A stretch of DNA of 64,000 nt from an uncultured Lachnospiraceae bacterium (GTDB lineage: Bacteria; Bacillota; Clostridia; Lachnospirales; Lachnospiraceae): NCBI GenBank assembly GCA_900315735.1, contig ONAD01000013.1:62001-126000 (forward strand). The letters are read 5' to 3'. This document shows, one piece after another, positions 7,522 to 15,163 of the stretch. The notes beneath the pieces are model-generated. The model was not told where the DNA came from. It did no database searches and saw only the letters and a list, made by a program, of their open reading frames with translations. Both the position numbers and the translations under genes were made by a program. Each line of letters opens with the position of its first letter. The stretch's first letter is position 1.

Positions 7522-8772
7522 TCATGCATGTATTTTCTCAAATAGCTCCGGTGGAACATATGCTTCGATACGAATTCCATCCGGCAGATATTCTTCTGCA
7601 ATCAGTTCTCCCATTTCTCTTATCTGCTGCAACAGTCCGCCCTTGTCATAAGGCAGTACCGCTTCGATATAACGCTTATTCTCCCGTAAAATCTGGGCAA
7701 GACAGGCTTTTAATTCCTCTAAGCCATCGCCCCTTGCTGCCGAAATCCGTAAAGTAATATCAGCCCTGCCATCCCGCAGCGGTTCCCGGTCGGTAATGGC
7801 CTCCTGCTTATTAAATAAGGTCAGTATCTTTTTATCCGTAACCTCCAACTGATGCAGCGTCTCGTATACAATGTGCATCTGCTTGGCAGCCTGCGGATTG
7901 GATGCATCTACCACATGAATGATAAAATCTGCATATTTTGCTTCCTCTAAGGTACTGCGGAAAGCGTCAATCAGATGATGGGGCAGTTTTCGGATAAAGC
8001 CTACCGTATCCGTAAGCAAAAGCTTCTGGCTCCCCGGAAGCTCCAACATTCTGGTGGTAGGGTCTAATGTTGCAAAAAGTTTATCTTCCGCAAGAATATC
8101 TGCTCCGGTCAGTGCATTTAAAAGCGTGGATTTACCGGCATTGGTATAACCTACAATGGCTGCCACCGGAACATGATTCCGCTGTCTTGCCACACGGTTT
8201 ACTTCCCGGTGCCGCTTCACTTCCTCTAACTCACGTTTGAGCTGACTGATTCGTGATGCAATCAGACGGCGGTCTACCTCTAACTTTTTCTCTCCCGGGC
8301 CTCTTGTTCCGATTCCGCCTCCCAATCTCGACATGCTCTTTCCCATACCGGAAAGGCGGCTCATACGGTAGCGAAGCTGTGCTAGCTCTACCTGTATCTT
8401 TCCTTCGCTGGTAGACGCCCTGGCTGCAAAAATATCAAGAATAATCAAAGTTCTGTCCATTACTTTTACATTCAGCGCATCGGAAAGGTTCCGAAGCTGT
8501 GCCGGGCTTAATTCATCATCACAGACTATTCCCGTGGCATTGGTCCATGCAATTTCATCCAGCAGCTCTTCTACTTTTCCGCTACCAATATAAAGCCCCG
8601 GATGTATTGTCTGACGGTTCTGGATTACTCTGCCTACCGTTACGGCTCCGGCAGTTTTCACCAGCTCCTCCAATTCATCCAGGGAGTCTTCTGTATCATC
8701 GCCATCCTGGCTGCTTACGCCCACCAGGATGACTCTTTCTTCCATTTCATTGTTTTCAAAAAATTCAGGCAT
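7522..8772 (-). CDS. hflX: Ribosome-associated GTPase HflX
   Basis: HflX binds the 50S subunit and can split stalled 70S ribosomes using GTP. The 416-residue protein has the N-terminal HflX domain (about 1-195, with the linker GGGIGTRGPGEKKLEVDRR) and a TrmE/Era-type G domain: G1 GYTNAGKSTLLNALTG, G2-like DPTTR, G3 DTVGFIRKLPHHLI, and G4 FNKQE, where the usual NKxD aspartate is Glu, as in some other HflX proteins. It starts 26 bp after the chemoreceptor stop and ends 57 bp before pyrC, so it may be read together with either. Confidence 0.95.
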   Translation of the reverse strand: MPEFFENNEMEERVILVGVSSQDGDDTEDSLDELEELVKTAGAVTVGRVIQNRQTIHPGLYIGSGKVEELLDEIAWTNATGIVCDDELSPAQLRNLSDALNVKVMDRTLIILDIFAARASTSEGKIQVELAQLRYRMSRLSGMGKSMSRLGGGIGTRGPGEKKLEVDRRLIASRISQLKRELEEVKRHREVNRVARQRNHVPVAAIVGYTNAGKSTLLNALTGADILAEDKLFATLDPTTRMLELPGSQKLLLTDTVGFIRKLPHHLIDAFRSTLEEAKYADFIIHVVDASNPQAAKQMHIVYETLHQLEVTDKKILTLFNKQEAITDREPLRDGRADITLRISAARGDGLEELKACLAQILRENKRYIEAVLPYDKGGLLQQIREMGELIAEEYLPDGIRIEAYVPPELFEKIHA

Positions 8773-8798
8773 ATAATATCCTTTTCTTACTTTCTTTT

Positions 8799-10235
8799 TT
8801 ATGCAAACACACTCTGTCCGTTCTGGGATAATCCTGCAGAAATATTTAAAATTGCTGCAAAATCATTCTGCAGCTCATTGGAATAATTTGCTGCTTCCTG
8901 ATAAATTTCTTCTGCTCTTGCTGCATTCTCATCAAACAGTGCCTGCTGCACTTCTTTTCCATAACCATGGAATCTTCTGTGTTTTTCAGCCAGTGCATTC
9001 CAGATTGGTGCAATTGCCGGATTTTCCGGATGCATGGAATAATAGAAGTGACCAAATCCGCATTTTGTATCATCTAACTGTAACGGAAGGACAGTCTTTT
9101 CAGTTACCATGGTATGTAAGGTCTCAAGCCAGTTCTTATGAGCTTCCATTGCCTTTTGTACATAAGTATCAAAGGTTGCATTGTCCATGCGGTAGAAGGT
9201 ATCACGGTTCATTCCGCCTACCAGCTTCACTGCATTGTCCATACCTGTTTCAACCTGTTTTATCGGCTCTACTGCGCCATTTAAATTTCCATTTATAACA
9301 GTCAGTGTTTCTGCATCATTGCTCAGATTACTGCACTGGTCTTCAATGCAGGATACCTGAGTTTCAAGTACATTCATGGAACTGCTGATTTCTTCACTGA
9401 TTCCAGCAAGGGAACTGATGGATTCACTGATGTTTCCAACGTTCTTTTTATTTTCATCATTGATATTCCATACTGCATTAATCTTCTGATCAATGTTATC
9501 AAGGGATGTAATTGCTACATCTACGCTCTTAGAACTCTTCTCGGAAGCATCCCGGATTCCTTCCACGAATTCACCCATGTTTCCGGTCAACTGCTTGGTT
9601 CCTTCTGCCAACTGACGAATCTCTTCTGCTACAACGGCAAAGCCTTTTCCTGCTTCTCCTGCTCTTGCAGCCTCAATGGATGCATTCAGTGCCAGAAGAT
9701 TGGTCTGCTCGGAAATTGCGTTGATGCCTTCAATGACTTCATTCATATGATTAATAACTTCCATCAAAGCATCCATATTCTTCTTCATCTCGGTAGATTC
9801 TGAGATTGCTTCTTTGGATAAATCACGGATGGAGGTCAGCTCCTGCTGTCCATTCTCTATTTTCTTATAAATATCGGTAGTCTTCTCAGATACATCAATA
9901 ATTGTATTGGTCAGACCCTCATGGGCATTTCTTACTTCCTCTGCAATGCTGGATGTCTCTGCCGTTGCATCATGGATGGTCTTTGTAGATGCTGCAACAT
10001 CCTCTGCTGCTGTTGTCATCTTTACGGTATCATGTCCGACTTTAAAGCCTAATGCACTCATTGCCATTACAGCCTGCATATCTTCTCCATATACCTGTGC
10101 AAGCTGACGTTTGCCTGCATTCAGGCGTTCATACATATTCTGCAGCTCCGGTGAACCTACTGCATAATTTTCCTCTTTCATTTCACTGATTGACTGAACC
10201 AGATTTACGATTTTTTTGTTCTTTCCCAATGCCAT
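8799..10235 (-). CDS. Soluble methyl-accepting chemoreceptor with C-terminal CZB zinc domain
   Basis: The start chosen is the ATG at 10233-10235 (MALGKNKK), behind GGAGGAAATAT; this gives 478 residues, and an in-frame ATG 11 codons upstream lacks a ribosome site. There is no membrane span, so the receptor is cytoplasmic. The signalling domain carries the conserved tip [18 protein letters not shown] followed by [16 protein letters not shown]. The C-terminal ~130 residues fit the chemoreceptor zinc-binding (CZB) pattern: His in [16 protein letters not shown], and HRRFH (HxxxH). CZB domains sense oxidants such as HOCl, or zinc, in other bacteria. No cheA, cheW or cheY lies nearby, so its partner pathway is unknown here; a CheC-like gene lies 19 kb away. 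Confidence 0.92.
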   Translation of the reverse strand: MALGKNKKIVNLVQSISEMKEENYAVGSPELQNMYERLNAGKRQLAQVYGEDMQAVMAMSALGFKVGHDTVKMTTAAEDVAASTKTIHDATAETSSIAEEVRNAHEGLTNTIIDVSEKTTDIYKKIENGQQELTSIRDLSKEAISESTEMKKNMDALMEVINHMNEVIEGINAISEQTNLLALNASIEAARAGEAGKGFAVVAEEIRQLAEGTKQLTGNMGEFVEGIRDASEKSSKSVDVAITSLDNIDQKINAVWNINDENKKNVGNISESISSLAGISEEISSSMNVLETQVSCIEDQCSNLSNDAETLTVINGNLNGAVEPIKQVETGMDNAVKLVGGMNRDTFYRMDNATFDTYVQKAMEAHKNWLETLHTMVTEKTVLPLQLDDTKCGFGHFYYSMHPENPAIAPIWNALAEKHRRFHGYGKEVQQALFDENAARAEEIYQEAANYSNELQNDFAAILNISAGLSQNGQSVFA

Positions 10236-10250
10236 ATATTTCCTCCATTC

Positions 10251-10312
10251 AATGCACTTCCTGTGCATTACGTTGTACCTCTAATTTTGTACTGAATCCC
10301 GCCGATTGTCAA
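10251..10312 (-). promoter_or_regulatory. Promoter and leader hairpin of the chemoreceptor gene
   Basis: On the minus strand TTGACA (10307-10312) is followed after 17 bp by CAAAAT (10284-10289). Within the leader, just before the Shine-Dalgarno, a perfect 7-bp hairpin AATGCAC-TTCCT-GTGCATT lies at 10251-10269; it contains the weak upstream ATG and could occlude or position the ribosome site. Confidence 0.6.
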
Positions 10313-10360
10313 CGACATTTTGTGATATTTTCCAAAAAATTTTACTTTTTTCGATATTTT

Positions 10361-11632
10361 TTATGCAGAAAATATTTTTAAAAAGGAAGCCAGTGCATGA
10401 TAATCTCTGATATCCGCCAGTTCTCTTGCGGAATGCATCGCAAGCATCGGAAGTCCGATGTCTGCTCCCTGCATCGGCAGGTAGGAAACTGCAATTGGTC
10501 CAAGGGTCTGTCCCCCCGGCATGCCGGAACGGTTTACCTGCACCTGGTATGGAATATCTGCTTTTTTGCAAAGCTGCATCACTACTGCGGTTGCCTCACT
10601 GTCCGAAAGGTATCGCTGGCTGGCAGAAGTCTTTACGGTAATTCCTTTTCCCAATATCACATCATTGGTAATGTCGGATTTGTTCGTATAATTCGGATGC
10701 ACTGCATGGGCTCCGTCCACAGATAATAAAAAGCCGCCGCGAAGCATATCATTTACTTCTGTTTCTGTCATACCAAAAGCTGCGCCGATTTTCCTTATGA
10801 TATCCCGCATCAGGCTGCTGTCTGCACCCTGTTTGGAGCGGCTGCCGATTTCTTCATTGTCAAATAAGCCAGCCACTGCCAATGATTCTCCGGCAGTTTT
10901 TTCACACATTGCTTCTACAATGGCTGCAACCGATGCCAGATTATCAATTCTCGGGGAAGAAAGAAGTGTCTTATCCCATCCAATCAGCTCCGGCTCATCC
11001 ATATTGGTAAGGAATAAATCGTAGCTTAAAATTTCTGATGCTTCCACTCCAAGTTTTTTCTTTATATATACAAAAAAGAAGTCCTCTTTCTCCTGCTCCT
11101 TCTCCATTCCAAGCAGCGGAAGCAGCTCTCTTTGCATATCATATTCCTGTTTTCCGCCGGCTTCCCGGTTCAGATGCGGTGCTAAGGATGGAATCACTGC
11201 CACCGGTTCCTCACTTCCGAAAAGATTTACTTTCGGTACAAATGGATTTTCCGATTCCAATACGACTTTTCCATAGATTCCAAGGGGACGGTCAAACCAT
11301 GTATTTTTCAGCATGCCGCCATATGGTTCCACATTTAACTGCCAGTAATCCTTCGTCTTTACTTCCGGATTCGGTTTTATCTTAAAGCACGGAAAATCGG
11401 TATGGGCAAACATCAGACGAAGCGCCGTCTTACGGTTCATCTGCTCCGGAACAGAAAATGCCACTACCATACCGGAATATGGTCTTACATAATACTTTCC
11501 TCCTGCAGCAAGCTGCCAGGATTCCTGTATTTTTAATTCTTCATATCCAGCCCCTTCTAACTGCTTTCCGGTCCATTCTGTCACATGACAGGGTGACTTG
11601 CCCTGTGATAAAAGTTCGATTATTTTCTGCAT
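10361..11632 (-). CDS. M18 family aminopeptidase
   Basis: This is a cytoplasmic dinuclear-metal aminopeptidase of the M18 family (related to aspartyl aminopeptidase and yeast Ape1), which removes N-terminal residues from peptides. The 423-residue protein has the metal-binding FAHTDFP (about 75-81), the catalytic FDNEEIGS segment, SVDGAHAVHPNY and the C-terminal PMLAMHSARELA histidine. The length fits the family. It is 14 bp downstream of the Cof-type phosphatase gene, in the same direction, and its end lies about 50 bp before the chemoreceptor promoter. Confidence 0.93.
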   Translation of the reverse strand: MQKIIELLSQGKSPCHVTEWTGKQLEGAGYEELKIQESWQLAAGGKYYVRPYSGMVVAFSVPEQMNRKTALRLMFAHTDFPCFKIKPNPEVKTKDYWQLNVEPYGGMLKNTWFDRPLGIYGKVVLESENPFVPKVNLFGSEEPVAVIPSLAPHLNREAGGKQEYDMQRELLPLLGMEKEQEKEDFFFVYIKKKLGVEASEILSYDLFLTNMDEPELIGWDKTLLSSPRIDNLASVAAIVEAMCEKTAGESLAVAGLFDNEEIGSRSKQGADSSLMRDIIRKIGAAFGMTETEVNDMLRGGFLLSVDGAHAVHPNYTNKSDITNDVILGKGITVKTSASQRYLSDSEATAVVMQLCKKADIPYQVQVNRSGMPGGQTLGPIAVSYLPMQGADIGLPMLAMHSARELADIRDYHALASFLKIFSA

Positions 11633-11646
11633 GTCTTACGCCTTCC

Positions 11647-12456
11647 TTACATGAATTTTTCTATAACAAGTGCCACTCCGTCTTCGTCATTAGAAGCGGT
11701 AATATAATCTGCAACTTCTTTTACTTCCGGCTGTGCATTTGCCATTGCGACACCAAGTCCCGCAAATGCAATCATAGACTTGTCATTAAAGCCATCGCCG
11801 CAGCAAATCATCTGTTCTTTCTTCTCTCCCAGATGCTCTAACAGCTTTCCAAGTGAATAGGCTTTATCAATGGATGGCGGAACAATTTCCAAGAAAAACG
11901 GCTCCGAGCGGAATATATTTAATTGTTCTCCAAAGGTTTCCCGCATCACATCCTGTGCCTTTGCAATCTTTTCCGGTTCTCCTGTCATTAAAAATTTATT
12001 CACCGGATAATCTACAAATTCTGCAAAATTATCTACCTCTTCAATGGGCATTCCATTAATCTTTGCTTCAATGCGGCTGTATTCATTGACTCCATTTCCA
12101 TGGATGATGGTATTTCCCTTATAGGTAAGCACGCCCACATCCAGCTTACATGCCTGTTCATATACAGCCGGCACCAGCTCTACCGGCATCGTCTTATTGT
12201 ATACAATCTCTCCGGTTTCATAATTGATAATCTTTCCGCCGTTAAATGCCAGCACAAATCCGCCATAGTTTTTCAAATCCAGTTCATCTGCCAGCTTTAC
12301 AATGCCTCCGGTAGGACGGCCGGATGCCAGCACTACTTTTTTCCCTTCCTTTTGAATCCGCATCAGCGCTTCTTTGGTCTTTGGGGTAATTACTTTCTTT
12401 GAATTTGTCAACGTACCATCCAAATCCAGTACGATAATCTCATAACTTTCACTCAT
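11647..12456 (-). CDS. Cof-type HAD-superfamily phosphatase
   Basis: The 269-residue protein is a HAD hydrolase of the Cof/YidA IIB group, cytoplasmic enzymes that dephosphorylate sugar phosphates and cofactors. Motif I is VLDLDGTLTNSKK (residues 9-21), motif II includes LASGRP, and the C-terminal motif is CCGDGFNDKSMIAFAG, which supplies the Mg-binding aspartates. The cap domain lies between them. Substrate cannot be told from sequence. It is followed after 14 bp by the M18 aminopeptidase gene and preceded after 64 bp by the TPR lipoprotein gene. Confidence 0.92.
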   Translation of the reverse strand: MSESYEIIVLDLDGTLTNSKKVITPKTKEALMRIQKEGKKVVLASGRPTGGIVKLADELDLKNYGGFVLAFNGGKIINYETGEIVYNKTMPVELVPAVYEQACKLDVGVLTYKGNTIIHGNGVNEYSRIEAKINGMPIEEVDNFAEFVDYPVNKFLMTGEPEKIAKAQDVMRETFGEQLNIFRSEPFFLEIVPPSIDKAYSLGKLLEHLGEKKEQMICCGDGFNDKSMIAFAGLGVAMANAQPEVKEVADYITASNDEDGVALVIEKFM

Positions 12457-12520
12457 TTTCGTATTATTCCTCTCTGCCTTTTTGTCCCCTGTTTTCCTGT
12501 CCCATACATTTTCTCCTACC

Positions 12521-13477
12521 TTAACGTGTCATTAAAAACAAGTATTCCCGGGCAGCTTCTTCGTCATTCGGATAATTCTTTGTATAATCCTCCATCTCGC
12601 TTTTTGCCGAGGCAAAATCTCCGCTCTGCTCATATGCCAGTATCAGATTGCGCTGTGCCTCCTGCTTCTGTGAGCCAGCATCCAAATCCAGTGCCATCTT
12701 AAGAAAATTTATTGCACTGTCATAATTACCCTTTTCTAATTCCATTCTTCCCAAGCAGATTAATGCCGTCGGATTGTCCTGATTTTCATCTACATATTCT
12801 TTATATAAACCGGTTGCCTTCTCATCCTCGCCCTTTGCTTCATAGAGCTGCGCCATATATAAAGAAGCTTCTGTGCTCTTTTTGTCAATGGCTGTTGTAA
12901 GCTCGGTTTCCGCATTGTCATAATCTCCCAGCAAAAGATAGATTTTGCCTCTCTGGGTATAGTCCTCTGCTGATTTTCCGCCTGCTTCAATGCCTTTTTT
13001 CAGATATTCCTGTCCTTCGCTCTGCATTCCTGCGGCATAGCACTCATGGTACAGCGCAATATACATTTCATAATCACTGCCTGCATACTGAGCTGCCAGA
13101 TCAAAATTTTCTTTTGCTTTGTCCATATCATTTTCTTTCCGGTACAGTACTCCCAACAGGAAATATGCCTGGGCATTTTTCTTATCATAATCGATTAATG
13201 CCTGATATGTCTCAATGGCATCCTCTTTCTTTCCTGCCGCATACTGTGCCGCAGCCTTATAATAACAGGTGTCTATCTCTTCTTCTCCTACCACTGCCAG
13301 TGACTGATCCAGTGCATTCTGAAATGCATCAATGGCTCCTTCATAGTCCCCTTCCTGCATGCAGTTGATTCCAATCTGCCGATATGCGTCTTTATTATTC
13401 TGTGTCTCATCCGCCTCACAGCCGGCTAACAGCAGACCTGCTGCAAGTACGATTGCCATATATCTTATTTTCTTCAT
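12521..13477 (-). CDS. TPR-repeat lipoprotein
   Basis: The chosen start is the ATG at 13475-13477 (MKKIRYMAIVLAAGLLLAGC), preceded by GAGG, which gives a signal peptide with a lipobox LLAGC; the frame is open upstream but has no better start. The 318-residue product should be a lipoprotein on the outer face of the membrane. After residue 20 nearly the whole chain is tetratricopeptide-type repeats (for example YFLLGVLYRKENDMDKAKEN and YTQRGKIYLLLGDYDNAETE), so it is probably a scaffold for protein contacts. A good sigma-A promoter lies just upstream (13502-13530). It heads a leftward group with the HAD and M18 genes. Confidence 0.88.
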   Translation of the reverse strand: MKKIRYMAIVLAAGLLLAGCEADETQNNKDAYRQIGINCMQEGDYEGAIDAFQNALDQSLAVVGEEEIDTCYYKAAAQYAAGKKEDAIETYQALIDYDKKNAQAYFLLGVLYRKENDMDKAKENFDLAAQYAGSDYEMYIALYHECYAAGMQSEGQEYLKKGIEAGGKSAEDYTQRGKIYLLLGDYDNAETELTTAIDKKSTEASLYMAQLYEAKGEDEKATGLYKEYVDENQDNPTALICLGRMELEKGNYDSAINFLKMALDLDAGSQKQEAQRNLILAYEQSGDFASAKSEMEDYTKNYPNDEEAAREYLFLMTR

Positions 13478-13501
13478 AATTGCCTCGCTTTCATCCGCTT
13501 T

Positions 13502-13530
13502 AGTATAGCAAATTAAGGCTCTTCTTTCAA
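13502..13530 (-). promoter_or_regulatory. Sigma-A promoter for the TPR lipoprotein gene
   Basis: On the minus strand TTGAAA (13525-13530) and TATACT (13502-13507) are separated by exactly 17 bp, 25 bp upstream of the chosen start codon. This is one of the best promoter matches in the window. Confidence 0.7.
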
Positions 13531-13542
13531 CCTCGCCCCGGC

Positions 13543-13571
13543 TTGTTTTTCTTCGTTTCCTGTGATACACT
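13543..13571 (+). promoter_or_regulatory. Candidate promoter reading into the long inverted repeat
   Basis: On the plus strand TTGTTT (13543-13548) and TACACT (13566-13571) are 17 bp apart, with a TG one base before the -10 hexamer (extended -10). A start near 13578 would put a perfect CATGAG-TTTTT-CTCATG hairpin (13583-13599) and then the whole 534-bp inverted repeat into the leader of the S1-domain gene. Confidence 0.45.
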
Positions 13572-13604
13572 GCAAGAAAAATCATGAGTTTTTCTCATGC
13601 ATAT

Positions 13605-14138
13605 GGTTAGGCGATTGCGAAGCGGGATAGAAGGGATTCCGGCAAGAAAAGTTTTGTGGCATTCCAAGGGCATCTGATTTTCTTTGATGTGAAATGCCAA
13701 CCGTTCTTAGTGGTTTGTTTTTCTTGATTATAAACTGTCTTTTCGCTTGCTTTGACAGAATCGGGGCACTGTCCGTCAAGGGCGGATGCCACATAATGTC
13801 TGCAAGGGGCACTGGGAATTTCGGCATACTTTTTCTTTCATCTGGCAACCGGCACAAATTCACATCCATGTTCAATTGTGCCTCGCTGGTACATCCCTGT
13901 ACCAGCGTTGCCTGTTGCCAGACGAAATTCCGGGTGCCCCTAACAGCCCTTATCAGGCATCCGTACTTTGACGGACAGTACCCTGATTCTGCTCAAACAT
14001 GGAAAAGACTGTTTTTATCGAAAAAAGAAAAACGAACCACTTAGAACGGTGGTATTTCATCATCCGAAAATCAGCGTCTTGGAATACCGCAAAACTTCTG
14101 TACCGGCAGTTCCTGTCCCCTTTCGCAATTGCCTAACC
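13605..14138. repeat. Imperfect 534-bp inverted repeat (giant hairpin element)
   Basis: The left arm (13605 to about 13853) and the reverse complement of the right arm (about 13910 to 14138) align along their whole length with small gaps; by eye about three quarters of positions agree. Shared blocks include the outer end GGTTAGGC(G/A)ATTGCGAA, GTTCT(T/A)AGTGGTT, ACTGTCCGTCAA, CGGATGCC and GGAATTTCG, and the inner TCTGGCAAC. The ~55-bp centre has two further hairpins: GGCACAA with TTGTGCC, and a perfect 10-bp stem CGCTGGTACA/TGTACCAGCG with a TCCC loop. Several long open frames cross the element, but indels shift the frames between the arms, so I regard it as non-coding. It could be two copies of a dispersed repeat head to head, a degenerate mobile element without its own transposase, or a structured RNA. 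Confidence 0.85.
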
Positions 14139-14166
14139 AGAATCAGATAAGAAAAGAGGTTTTACT

Positions 14167-15090
14167 ATGTCAGAAAACGAAGTAAAAGAAACCATGCAGG
14201 ACTTTGAAGCAGAGCTTGAGGCTTCCTTCCGGAAAATCAATGAAGGAGATATCTTAACCGGAACCGTTATCTCTGTGGATGAAGATGCCATCACATTGGA
14301 CTTAAAGTATTATGCACCGGGAATCATCAAAGCTGATGAAGTCAGCAACGACCCATCCTTTGTCATTGATGAGCACATCCATCCGGGAGATGTCTTAGAA
14401 GCAACCGTCATCCGCCGGGATGATGGAGAAGGCAATATCCTGCTTTCCATGAAAGAAGCCAATGAAGTCCTTGCCTGGGATAAGCTAAAAGAGTTATTGG
14501 AAAATGAAACCGTTGTTACCGTAAAGGTCAGTGAAACGGTAAAAGCCGGTGTAGTTGCATATCTTTATGGCATTCGCGGTTTTATCCCGGCTTCCCAGAT
14601 TACCACAGCCTATGTGGAAGATACGGAAAGCTACGTTGGAAAGGAATTAGAAGTCCGTGTCATTACTGTCGATGAAGAAGATGACCGACTGGTGCTCTCC
14701 GGAAAATCCGTTGCTCTTGAAAAAGAAGCGGAAGAGAGAAATCATAAAATTGCCATGTTAGTTCCGGGAAGTATCGTAGAAGGAACGGTGGAAAGCCTGA
14801 TGCCATATGGTGCATTTATCAACCTTGGGGACGGACTTACGGGACTTGTCCACATTTCCCAGATTTGCGAACGCCGTATCAACAAACCTTCCGAAGTATT
14901 AAAGGAAGGCCAGCATGTAAAGGCTAAACTTTTAAATACCAACGACGGCAAAATCAGCTTAAGCATGCGCGCCTTGGAAGAAGAAATGGTAGATACTTCC
15001 GTAGAAGAAAAGGAAGACTTATCCGCCTACACCTCTGACGAAAGTGCTTCTACCAGCCTTGGCGCACTGTTAAAGGGATTGAAGCTCTAA
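14167..15090 (+). CDS. S1-domain RNA-binding protein (ribosomal protein S1-like)
   Basis: The 307-residue protein holds three S1 (OB-fold) RNA-binding repeats at about residues 25-95, 110-180 and 195-270; the last has the typical GSIVEGTVESLMPYGAFINLGDGLTGLVH pattern seen in parts as VEGTVESLMPYGAF and GLTGLVHISQI. It is shorter than Gram-negative S1 and resembles the stand-alone S1-like proteins of Clostridia that bind mRNA or the ribosome. The ATG follows AAAAGAGG by a few bases. The stop of the gene is followed by a strong terminator. Only 28 bp separate it from the giant inverted repeat, so its promoter must lie in or beyond that element. Confidence 0.9.
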   Translation: MSENEVKETMQDFEAELEASFRKINEGDILTGTVISVDEDAITLDLKYYAPGIIKADEVSNDPSFVIDEHIHPGDVLEATVIRRDDGEGNILLSMKEANEVLAWDKLKELLENETVVTVKVSETVKAGVVAYLYGIRGFIPASQITTAYVEDTESYVGKELEVRVITVDEEDDRLVLSGKSVALEKEAEERNHKIAMLVPGSIVEGTVESLMPYGAFINLGDGLTGLVHISQICERRINKPSEVLKEGQHVKAKLLNTNDGKISLSMRALEEEMVDTSVEEKEDLSAYTSDESASTSLGALLKGLKL

Positions 15091-15100
15091 AACGCAACAA

Positions 15101-15135
15101 GGGACAGATATTTCTATCTGTCCCTCATTGTTTTT
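15101..15135. terminator. Bidirectional terminator between S1-like gene and glgP
   Basis: A perfect 10-bp stem GGGACAGATA-TTTC-TATCTGTCCC is followed on the plus strand by CATTGTTTTT. It lies between the convergent ends of the S1-like gene and glgP and probably serves the S1-like gene mainly; the minus-strand tract is weak. Confidence 0.8.
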
Positions 15136-15163
15136 AAAGGTTGGAGAATACTTTTATCAAAAT

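Noticed and set aside
13582-14150. Three overlapping open frames (up to 116 codons) within the giant inverted repeat
   Set aside because: The arms share DNA similarity but indels change the frame between them, there are no ribosome sites, and the frames arise from the same repeat read in several ways.
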